Part shown: in pieces, positions 8,084 to 15,361 of the stretch
Layout of the letters: each line of letters opens with the position of its first letter
Numbering within the stretch: the first letter of the stretch is position 1
Source: Acidobacteriota bacterium
GTDB lineage: Bacteria; Acidobacteriota; Aminicenantia; UBA2199
DNA length: 19,840 nucleotides
Assembly: GCA_021817755.1 (NCBI GenBank)
Contig: JAKAGC010000003.1
Span: 1 to 19,840 of the forward strand
Direction of reading: 5' to 3'
Notes under the pieces: generated by a model
What the model saw: only the letters and a program-made list of their open reading frames with translations
Databases searched by the model: none
Told to the model about the DNA's origin: nothing
Made by a program: the position numbers and the translations under genes

Positions 8084-8714
8084 TTCCTGTAGCTCTATAA
8101 AAAAGTAAGAAATCCAGAGGCCCCATCCCTATTTCAATTTGTTTTGCATAGGTTTGCATTTTTTTTTCAATTTCAAGATACCGGGAGTTTGATAAGGATG
8201 AAGGGATTTGAGTAATCACTTCCGCGGAAAGTAAGAAACGCAATACATGACGATCCAGTATAGCGAGTTCTTCTCCTCTTCCTATATTTCTAAGAAAGTG
8301 CCCCGCCTCTTTTATACCAATTCCTTTTATATGATTTACCAACCACTGTCTCGCAGTATAAATGTCTCCTTGGGCTGATAGAGTCTGCTTTAATCCCTTA
8401 TTTAGGCAAAGACAAAAATCTCTGGCTTCCCGGACAAATTCGGATTTTTTGTATTTAAACCGGACTCCATAGAGGTGTTCAAGGATTTCTTTATCGGAAT
8501 TCATGGAGAAAAAATCATTATCTTTTAGTCGTTGAACGGCTTCCCAGCATAAATCCGGTTTTGATTGAGGGGTGAGAATACAGAAAACCAGTTCATAGAG
8601 TATTTCCGTATCAGAGGCATTTTGCCAGATGGATTGAAAATCAGCCAGTCGCTCTTCGATTCGGGATTTTATATTATTATAATCCCGTATCAGTTCCGTT
8701 ATCAATGTTTGCAT
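8070..8714 (-). CDS. ogg: 8-oxoguanine N-glycosylase/DNA lyase, Ogg2 type
   Basis: This 214-residue base-excision repair enzyme removes 8-oxoguanine from DNA and cuts the strand by its lyase activity. The helix-hairpin-helix region reads VNHIKGIGIKEAGHFLRNIG. The catalytic lysine is K135 and the activating aspartate D154 in AILDRH. The 19-residue spacing and the GIGxKEAxHFLRN motif are those of the Ogg2 group, known mainly from archaea and some thermophilic or anaerobic bacteria. Length fits the family (~210). The SD is weak. It lies 51 nt after the guanylyltransferase gene, apparently in one transcript, an association without obvious functional sense. Confidence 0.88.
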   Translation of the reverse strand: MQTLITELIRDYNNIKSRIEERLADFQSIWQNASDTEILYELVFCILTPQSKPDLCWEAVQRLKDNDFFSMNSDKEILEHLYGVRFKYKKSEFVREARDFCLCLNKGLKQTLSAQGDIYTARQWLVNHIKGIGIKEAGHFLRNIGRGEELAILDRHVLRFLLSAEVITQIPSSLSNSRYLEIEKKMQTYAKQIEIGMGPLDFLLFYRATGKIFK

Positions 8715-8765
8715 CTGTGAATACTGAACCTATTTTATCCGGTAATATTATTAGCGGTTTCCGAA

Positions 8766-9875
8766 TCAATCACACTCAGGAAATCCGGGATCATCTTCAT
8801 CGTCTGATTGGGCGCATCTTTTATTCATGGTTTGAATAATTTCTTTTACCCGTTCCAATTGACTCATATCGGCAACCAATGTCCCGTTAGGTGTATCGAT
8901 GATTGCAAGATTACTCACTCCCAATGCGGCAATGGGTTTATCCAGGGTAGAAAATATCATTGAATTATTTGAATCGATAAAGATATTATTTTTGCCACAA
9001 GATACATTCTTCGATTCATCTTTCGAATTCAAATCGTATACTGTAGACCATGACCCGAGATCATTCCATTTGAATTCAGCATGGAACATCTTCACTTCCG
9101 GGAGTTTTTCCATTAACGCATAATCGATGGAATCCGGTTTTATATTGGAAAAGAGCTCATAAAATGCCAATTTGTAATGGAAAACCTTTTCTAATTCATT
9201 GTACTGGATGAAATAGTAAGGAGAGTATTCTCCGAGGAATTCTTTAAAATATGATAATTTGTAAACGAACATACCGGAATTCCAGTAATAATTACCTTCT
9301 TTTAGGTATTTTTCGGCTACAGCCTTTTCCGGCTTTTCTTTGAATTCCATTAAGTCATGAAAATTGGTTTTGTTGAGCTTTTCGGCTTTTTCCTTGTTAA
9401 ATTTAATATACCCGAAACCAGTATGAGGAATATATGGTTTAATACCGCAGGTGATAACACATTTATTATCTGCGTATTCGAGAGCATCCTTCATCTGTGC
9501 AGCGTATATTTCCGTATCGGGAATATAATGATCTGACGGAACAACCAATACATTGCCTTCGGGGTTGATCCTTGAAAGGTAGATGTTGGATAAGATCAAA
9601 CTCGGGGCTGTGTTTCGGGGGGTGGGTTCCGTGATAAAGTTTAGCTGTCTAAAACCCGGTATTGCATCCATTATTAATCCGAGGTACCGGATTTCTGCTA
9701 CAATGTAGATATTCTCTTCCGGGATGAAGGTTTTCAACCGATTATAGGTTTGAGTGATTAACGGTTCTTTTCCTACGATATTAAGGAATTGTTTGGGAAA
9801 ATTCTCCGTACTCCAAGGCCAAAAGCGTGTTCCCTGACCGCCAGCTAATATTAGTCCAAAATTTTTTTTGTTCAT
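8766..9875 (-). CDS. manC: Mannose-1-phosphate guanylyltransferase
   Basis: The enzyme makes GDP-mannose from mannose-1-phosphate and GTP, a precursor for mannosylated or fucosylated glycans. The N-terminus has the nucleotidyltransferase signature LILAGGQGTRFWPWS (about 8-22). It is followed by TPRNTAPS, VPSDHYI, the FKEKP motif, and YYWNSGMFVY. The C-terminus is short, so the second isomerase domain of bifunctional ManC/AlgA is absent. At ~369 residues it matches single-domain bacterial enzymes. The frame could begin at 9962, but that would place a good promoter (9906-9934) inside the coding region and add 29 atypical residues. ATG 9875 (or 9890) is therefore preferred. No SD precedes either, and the predicted leader is only 9-24 nt. 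Confidence 0.9.
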   Translation of the reverse strand: MNKKNFGLILAGGQGTRFWPWSTENFPKQFLNIVGKEPLITQTYNRLKTFIPEENIYIVAEIRYLGLIMDAIPGFRQLNFITEPTPRNTAPSLILSNIYLSRINPEGNVLVVPSDHYIPDTEIYAAQMKDALEYADNKCVITCGIKPYIPHTGFGYIKFNKEKAEKLNKTNFHDLMEFKEKPEKAVAEKYLKEGNYYWNSGMFVYKLSYFKEFLGEYSPYYFIQYNELEKVFHYKLAFYELFSNIKPDSIDYALMEKLPEVKMFHAEFKWNDLGSWSTVYDLNSKDESKNVSCGKNNIFIDSNNSMIFSTLDKPIAALGVSNLAIIDTPNGTLVADMSQLERVKEIIQTMNKRCAQSDDEDDPGFPECD

Positions 9876-9905
9876 ATTTATAATTATCATAATTTTCAAT
9901 AAAAG

Positions 9906-9934
9906 ACAATATCCAAACCACGAAATCTTGACAA
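9906..9934 (-). promoter_or_regulatory. sigma-70 promoter of manC
   Basis: On the minus strand TTGTCA (9934-9929) and TATTGT (9911-9906) are separated by exactly 17 nt. The expected start is near 9899, 24 nt before ATG 9875. Its -35 shares bases with the opposite-strand promoter of the 9963 operon. Confidence 0.65.
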
Positions 9935-9956
9935 TTTTTGTATTATTCTTTATGAT
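9928..9956 (+). promoter_or_regulatory. Near-consensus sigma-70 promoter of the 9963 operon
   Basis: TTGACA (9928-9933), a perfect -35, and TATGAT (9951-9956) are separated by 17 nt. The first transcribed base should fall at or within a base or two of 9963, which is the A of the first gene's ATG. This predicts a leaderless mRNA. Confidence 0.75.
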
Positions 9957-9962
9957 TGTCAT

Positions 9963-10994
9963 ATGAAGGATAAACTAAAAAATGGGATTAACTATTTAAA
10001 TCCTATTTCTTCGGACTTAGACAAGAACGAGTTCTCAACTGCTACCGGGGAAGGGGAAATATTACCTCTGCTTTCTATTTCCAAAGAAGATTTTCTCTCT
10101 TTGTCTTCTGCCGAGATATCCCGGTTAGTTCGCCAAAAAAATGATGATCTAACCGGTATATTCCTTGCAGATGGAAACCGTCGACTGGTTATGGCATTAA
10201 CCGGAAAAACTCCTGGTTCACAAGGTTTTTACGAAGCTTATTCGGAGATTGCTATTTCCCGATTTATGCAAAATCTCGAAGTATTCTTTTCTCATGGAAT
10301 CCGGCGTTTGTTTTTTCCCATTTTTGGAAATTCCATCCTGGAACGGGATAAAGAATTCTTACAATCCGTTATTCCTTCGCTAATCAATAGTCTTTTTCAG
10401 GATTCGGCATGGCTTCGATTTTATAACCAATACAATATTCGTGTTGAGTTTTATGGCTCTCCTGGCAAATTGGATGGTGTATTTCCTCATCTGGGCCTTT
10501 CTGGGAAAATTGGAGAGATGAAAAATCAAACTTCAGGGAATACCGCGCATATACTCTATTATGGTTTTTTTTCCGATTCCTGTTTGGACCAGGTTTTTAG
10601 TAGACACATTCTACGATTTATCGATGAAAAAGGGAAGGAACCCAATAGGGATGAGTTAACCCGGATTTATTACGGTGAATATGTTCCGCAAGCCGATTTT
10701 TTTATCAACTCCACTCGTGCTGCCGGATTAGGTGCTTTACCCCCACTGGCATATGGGAAAAACACACGGATTTATACCACTGCGGCCCCTGGAATTTTCG
10801 CTGTCGATTCATCTCTTATCAGGGAAATTCTTTACGATCTTTTAATCGAATCTTCCCTTTTGAACAGTTCTTCTGAAGCCAATTCCCTTACCCAACATGA
10901 TCTCGATAATTTAAAGGATTTTTATTTTTCTAACCGGCATGTATTTACAGGACGTACCCGGAAAATAGGTCGATTCCAGGTACTTGATATCTAA
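9963..10994 (+). CDS. Divergent cis-prenyltransferase (UppS-like) family protein, putative
   Basis: I recognise this 343-residue protein only tentatively. LADGNRR (68-74) looks like the diphosphate-binding MDGNGR loop of undecaprenyl diphosphate synthases, with D70 as the catalytic aspartate. Next come a helix with EAYSEIAISRF, then the strand HGIRRLFFPIFGNS (where UppS has LTLYAFSTEN), then IRVEFYGSPGKL (UppS-like RVxxxGDxxxLP). Near the end PQADFFINSTRAAG stands where UppS has PDLLIRTGGE. The order fits the fold, but the S-x-E-N and RTGGE-R-SN substrate motifs are altered. It may use unusual prenyl substrates or have lost activity. The N-terminal ~60 residues are extra. No SD precedes ATG 9963 and no alternative in-frame start is attractive. 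The ATPase gene follows after 27 nt. Confidence 0.5.
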   Translation: MKDKLKNGINYLNPISSDLDKNEFSTATGEGEILPLLSISKEDFLSLSSAEISRLVRQKNDDLTGIFLADGNRRLVMALTGKTPGSQGFYEAYSEIAISRFMQNLEVFFSHGIRRLFFPIFGNSILERDKEFLQSVIPSLINSLFQDSAWLRFYNQYNIRVEFYGSPGKLDGVFPHLGLSGKIGEMKNQTSGNTAHILYYGFFSDSCLDQVFSRHILRFIDEKGKEPNRDELTRIYYGEYVPQADFFINSTRAAGLGALPPLAYGKNTRIYTTAAPGIFAVDSSLIREILYDLLIESSLLNSSSEANSLTQHDLDNLKDFYFSNRHVFTGRTRKIGRFQVLDI

Positions 10995-11021
10995 ATTTTG
11001 CTTTCGGAGGAAATGCGATTA

Positions 11022-13871
11022 ATGTCTGATAAGAGAAATTTCAAGCGAATCCCCAATCCCTATAATCCTTATGATATAAAAGCAGGGCGTTCTTATTATA
11101 ACAAAGCCGTAACCAATGAAATCAAACGTGAATTCGAAGGCCACCCTCCTCGAAAAGTGATCTTTATTCAGGGGAGTGAAGGCTCGGGGAAATCAAGCAC
11201 CTTTAATCGCATTATTGATGAACCGGATATCATTGGGAATAAATATCTCCCCATCTATATCCATTCCAATAAAATTATTTCAGGGAAACCTGATGTGTTT
11301 TTATCGAACCTCTATGAAATCATCAAAAAAAATATCGATAAATATGGGATTCAACTATTTGATGATCCTTCCGAATCATTGAAAACAAAAATACTACTGA
11401 AAGATTTTTACCATCTTTTTTCTGCTCTTGAAAAGAAAGTGAAACCTTCCGATTCAATAATCTTATTAATTGTAGATGATTTCGATAATATATTGGAATT
11501 AAAAGATAACCATGAGCAGGTCAGTGAAGCAATCCAGTTTTTTAGAGAATTATCTGAAAAAAAGGATCGAATTCGTATCATCCTTGGCGGACGGACCGAT
11601 TTACATTCTACTGCAAGGGAGAGGGCTATCGATTCTTATTTCGATGGTGTTTTAACCATTAAAATGAAAACGTTGGACACCCGGGAATTCAATGATGCTA
11701 TTACTCATCCGGTAATGGATTGGGTCTCTTATTCACCGGAAGCGCTTGAAGAAATACGAAAAATAACAGGAGGGAATTTATACTGCCAACAATTACTCTG
11801 CTATTATATCATTATCCATCTTAATAATGAGAAAAAGTACAATTGCACCACAGAAGATGTGGTAAGCGCTGCTGATCTGGCTGTCATGGATGTACGAGAG
11901 GATTTTAATTATTTCTGGGAGAAATTGGCTGTACCGGATAAATTGGTCTGCTCTGCCATTATGGATGAAAATGAAGTTAAGAAACGGGGGCTTTATTATT
12001 TTATTGACCCTTCCGGTCTATTATCCCGAGTTTTCACTCCTGAAACCCTGAATGAAATCCTTTCCAGACTGCATGCATATGATTTTATTATTAAAATCAA
12101 CGGCAGACGTTTTGATGATTTCCCTTTCAAAATTCCTTTATACGGAAACTGGATAAATAAAGAACACCCATTTATTAAAACTGTCGTAGACCATTTCGAT
12201 ACCATTGCAAAGGAAAATGATTTCATCTCTCTTGGAAAAATAGTTGAAGATTTGCCCATTGAAATGTTCCGATCAGACAGGAAACCCATCATCGAATTTT
12301 TACGGGAATGGTTTCTCCTGAAGAAATCACTTAAAGAAAATGGTAGTGTAAATCCATACCAGATCGAAATTCCAATCCAGGCGTTTTGTAAATTCCTGGA
12401 CCTGGATATAAAGGAGAGTATTCGAACCGGTATGGAGTATTTTTCGATCGATTTTAGGAAATTAAATATCGGAAGTATTGAAGAGGCGTTCTTTATTATT
12501 CAAGACCGTCTCGAACCAGCGAAAGATGATATTCAACATCTTCGAGATATGATTATGGCACATGTGAACTCGATGCGGCCATGTCTTTTTTTCTGCTTGA
12601 AGAAAAATGACCGTATTGAAGAACTGGTGAAGAAAACGTTTTTAAATATTATTCTTATTGAAAACAATGATTTAAAAAATATATTATTTTCATCCAGACC
12701 ATTACAGAGCTTAAAAGAAATATTATTCCGAAGGATTTCAAGCAGTCAGATTTCTCCATATCAGACAGATGGTCCGGCAATAGCGACATTTTACGGAAGA
12801 AACAGGGAATTGAGGAAAATTTTAGGTTCTACGAGCCGCAGCTTCTCTGTTGTTGGCGCGCGTAAGATTGGTAAATCATCCCTTCTTGCACGAATAAAAA
12901 AAGAACTCGAAGATATGGGGGCATATTCATTGTTTATGGACCTGGAAAGTCCTACTAATCCTGATCATCAATCTTTTTTGCAACGTTCCGAAATTGAAAT
13001 TGGCCGCTTATTAAAAACAGATTTGAATTTTGAAAATAATATAGATACGTTTTGTTCTGTTCTTAAAAGTAAGTTGTCCCCCAATAAGAAACTGGTGTTC
13101 ATCCTTGATGAAATAGATGATTTACTCTCCTACGATAAAGAAAAGGATTTCCCCTTAATACGGAGTTTTCGTTCATTGTTTCAGGAGGGGTACTGCCAGT
13201 TTATCCTTTCCGGATTTGAAGTTTTGCAGAATATGAAACGGGGAATTGATTCTCCTTTTTATAATTTTTGTGAGGAAATTCCGTTAGGGCCATTGGAAAA
13301 ACAATTTGCTCTTGATTTGATTACCGAACCGATGGCAAATATTGGGATAGGATATGATAACCCGGATGATCGAGATTTAATCCTTGAATATACATCGAAT
13401 CATCCCAATTTGATCCAGTTTTTTTGTAAAAATTTGATTGAAAAGTTAGATGAAAACCCAGATCCGGTTCATCACCGGATTATTTCATACATTGATATCA
13501 GTGAGTTATATGATTTTCAATATGAAAATTATGTCATCGATGATTTTTACATGTTTTATACCGATCTAAACATACTTGAAAAGTTAATCGTAATTATATT
13601 AGTGGAGATTTACCCGGATGAATCCGCTTTTCCGATAAAGTTTATTACTCAAAAACTCGTTGAAAACGGGATCCACCTCGATGAAGGACTAATTCACAAT
13701 ACCATCCGAAAACTGGCACTCCGTTTTATTCTTCTGGATAAAGGAAAAGGGATATATCGTTTCGCATTACCTCATTTCCCAGGAATGCTTCGCGAACGTG
13801 TCGAACCTGAAATGAAGGAACGGTTAGTACGGCGAATAATAGAGGAAAATACCCTGCCTTTAAGTAATTAG
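11022..13871 (+). CDS. Large protein with two P-loop NTPase (STAND/AAA-like) modules
   Basis: This ~949-residue cytoplasmic protein has two ATPase modules. Module 1 opens with the leader NPYNPYDIKAG and has Walker A GSEGSGKSS (about 51-59) and Walker B IILLIVDDFDNIL (about 148-160), then a winged-helix-like region. Module 2 opens with SPYQTDGPAIATFYGRNREL (about 584-603), with Walker A GARKIGKSS (about 612-620), Walker B LVFILDEIDDLL (about 690-701) and HPNLIQFFCKNL, a helix typical of STAND/Orc-like lid regions, then a wHTH-like tail. Both Walker sites look intact. Between them (about 430-580) is an unrecognised alpha/beta segment. Such proteins often act as switches or loaders; the partner is unknown. 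GGAGG (11006-11010) favours ATG 11022 over upstream TTG 10998 or ATG 11013. It is the middle gene of the 9963-15302 operon. Confidence 0.75.
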   Translation: MSDKRNFKRIPNPYNPYDIKAGRSYYNKAVTNEIKREFEGHPPRKVIFIQGSEGSGKSSTFNRIIDEPDIIGNKYLPIYIHSNKIISGKPDVFLSNLYEIIKKNIDKYGIQLFDDPSESLKTKILLKDFYHLFSALEKKVKPSDSIILLIVDDFDNILELKDNHEQVSEAIQFFRELSEKKDRIRIILGGRTDLHSTARERAIDSYFDGVLTIKMKTLDTREFNDAITHPVMDWVSYSPEALEEIRKITGGNLYCQQLLCYYIIIHLNNEKKYNCTTEDVVSAADLAVMDVREDFNYFWEKLAVPDKLVCSAIMDENEVKKRGLYYFIDPSGLLSRVFTPETLNEILSRLHAYDFIIKINGRRFDDFPFKIPLYGNWINKEHPFIKTVVDHFDTIAKENDFISLGKIVEDLPIEMFRSDRKPIIEFLREWFLLKKSLKENGSVNPYQIEIPIQAFCKFLDLDIKESIRTGMEYFSIDFRKLNIGSIEEAFFIIQDRLEPAKDDIQHLRDMIMAHVNSMRPCLFFCLKKNDRIEELVKKTFLNIILIENNDLKNILFSSRPLQSLKEILFRRISSSQISPYQTDGPAIATFYGRNRELRKILGSTSRSFSVVGARKIGKSSLLARIKKELEDMGAYSLFMDLESPTNPDHQSFLQRSEIEIGRLLKTDLNFENNIDTFCSVLKSKLSPNKKLVFILDEIDDLLSYDKEKDFPLIRSFRSLFQEGYCQFILSGFEVLQNMKRGIDSPFYNFCEEIPLGPLEKQFALDLITEPMANIGIGYDNPDDRDLILEYTSNHPNLIQFFCKNLIEKLDENPDPVHHRIISYIDISELYDFQYENYVIDDFYMFYTDLNILEKLIVIILVEIYPDESAFPIKFITQKLVENGIHLDEGLIHNTIRKLALRFILLDKGKGIYRFALPHFPGMLRERVEPEMKERLVRRIIEENTLPLSN

Positions 13872-13904
13872 TATATTACACTATAAAGTTATTGGAGGAT
13901 TGCA

Positions 13905-15302
13905 ATGAAAATGAAGCTTTCAAAATGTATCGCATTAGTTACAATTTTAATTTTTATTTGGACTGTTGCACCTGCAAAGGATAAAGCTGCCGCTGTAACA
14001 CCTGCGCAGGATCATGAAAAGATGACTCTTTCCGCATTAGGTGATTTATTATTATTTCAAAAAGTATCTGTTTTAAAGGATTCCGGATTTACTGCACTGG
14101 TAGATTTAATCCGTAATACCGATTGCACGTGGGCCAATTGCGAAATTCCATTAATTGATCCTCGTAAAACCTATCCCGAATATAGAAATGGCGATATCCC
14201 TTGTTATGCTGAGCCATGGACCGCCGATGAGTTTAAATGGATGGGAATCGATCTTGTCGGTTTTGCAAATAATCATACTCTGGATTACGGTATAATCGGA
14301 TTATTCTCAACCCTTGAACAATTATACCGTGTAGGAATTGGTTATGCCGGGGCCGGGAAAGACCTGGAAGATGCAGCAAAACCCCGTTACATAGTAAGCT
14401 CCGGGGGAACGATCGGACAGGTTAATTGTGCCGGTTCATTTCATCCAGGCACCTGGGCTTCCTCAGCTCATCCATATATGAATGGAAGGCCCGGTCTTAA
14501 TCCTCTACGTGTGGATCAAATCTGCAAGATTGATAAACAGACTTTCGATACTTTGAAAAAAAGCGAAGATGATATTTTAAAATATTTTGGCGAAGATCAA
14601 CGTGGCGATCAAGAGAAAAAGAAAGAACAGAAAGTAGTGATAAATGAAATTACATTTGTTCCCGGAGAAAAATTCGATTTTTCTTATGTGATTAATGAAG
14701 CAGATTTAAAACGGTTAACTGAAGCAATAAAAGCGGCTCGCCGGAACTCTCGAATCGTTATTGCCAGTCTCCATGAGCATCGAGGTGCCAAACAAAGCAC
14801 CATGCCTGCGCCTTTCATCGAAACATATGCCAGGGCGTGTATCGATGCCGGAGCGGATGTTTTTTTCAATACAGGACCACATCGTCCATGGGGAATTGAA
14901 ATATACAAAAATAAACCTATATTTTACTCCCTCGGGAATTTCTTTTTTCTTCTTTCCGGTATCCAACATTCTGCTGAAAAATTAGCCGAATACGGACTTG
15001 ATCCTTTTACTTTAGATTCTACTCTTCTTGAAGAAAAAATTGCCACCAATTATTTTAAAGATGATTTTTATTGGGATAGCTTTGTCCCCATAATCACTTT
15101 CGGTAAGGAAAACGAAGTCCTCGATATCAAATTATATCCCATTACCCTGGGTAAAGATCAACCGCTTTACAAAAAAGGAATTCCACGCCTTGCAGATGAA
15201 AAGAAATCAAAAGCCATTATAGATGAGCTTAAGAAGATGTCAGAACCTTATAAAACGAAAATCGATTATTCCAATAGTATCGGCACTGTACATATAAAGT
15301 AA
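13905..15302 (+). CDS. Secreted CapA family protein (poly-gamma-glutamate/capsule type)
   Basis: This 465-residue protein has an N-terminal signal peptide or anchor (KCIALVTILIFIWTVAPA) and the CapA (PGA_cap) domain, a metallophosphoesterase-like fold. Motifs in order are ALGDLLLF (about 45-52), ANCEIPL (about 76-82), GFANNHTLDYG (about 120-130), ASLHEHRG (about 286-293; the usual form is SLHWG) and TGPHRPWGIEIY...PIFYSLGNFFF (about 323-348). In Bacillus CapA takes part in poly-gamma-glutamate export or attachment; most family members are uncharacterised. The altered third histidine motif and a charged insertion near 215-250 (EDDILKYFGEDQRGDQEKKKE region) are distinctive. GGAGG lies 7 nt before ATG. 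It is 33 nt after the ATPase gene and ends the operon at a bidirectional terminator. No capB or capC is present. Confidence 0.85.
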   Translation: MKMKLSKCIALVTILIFIWTVAPAKDKAAAVTPAQDHEKMTLSALGDLLLFQKVSVLKDSGFTALVDLIRNTDCTWANCEIPLIDPRKTYPEYRNGDIPCYAEPWTADEFKWMGIDLVGFANNHTLDYGIIGLFSTLEQLYRVGIGYAGAGKDLEDAAKPRYIVSSGGTIGQVNCAGSFHPGTWASSAHPYMNGRPGLNPLRVDQICKIDKQTFDTLKKSEDDILKYFGEDQRGDQEKKKEQKVVINEITFVPGEKFDFSYVINEADLKRLTEAIKAARRNSRIVIASLHEHRGAKQSTMPAPFIETYARACIDAGADVFFNTGPHRPWGIEIYKNKPIFYSLGNFFFLLSGIQHSAEKLAEYGLDPFTLDSTLLEEKIATNYFKDDFYWDSFVPIITFGKENEVLDIKLYPITLGKDQPLYKKGIPRLADEKKSKAIIDELKKMSEPYKTKIDYSNSIGTVHIK

Positions 15303-15318
15303 TAGAAATTTTTACTAT

Positions 15319-15355
15319 AAGGCCGGAGTTCTTTTTTATAGAAAACTTCGGCCTT
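15319..15355. terminator. Bidirectional terminator between capA-like and kinase genes
   Basis: AAGGCCGGAGTT (15319-15330) pairs with AACTTCGGCCTT (15344-15355), a 12-bp stem with one wobble and a 13-nt loop. It sits in the 59-nt gap between convergent genes. On the plus strand the 3' arm ends in TTT; on the minus strand it is followed by an AT-rich stretch, so both directions could be served. Confidence 0.75.
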
Positions 15356-15361
15356 TAAATT

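Noticed and set aside
9876..9962. Longer manC reading frame starting at ATG 9962, directly abutting the divergent ATG 9963
   Set aside because: It would cover a good minus-strand promoter (9906-9934), has no SD, and adds residues unlike this enzyme family before the LILAGGQGTR motif.
10998..11021. Upstream TTG (10998) and ATG (11013) starts for the tandem ATPase gene
   Set aside because: The SD GGAGG at 11006-11010 lies downstream of the TTG and only 2 nt before the ATG at 11013; it is correctly spaced for ATG 11022.
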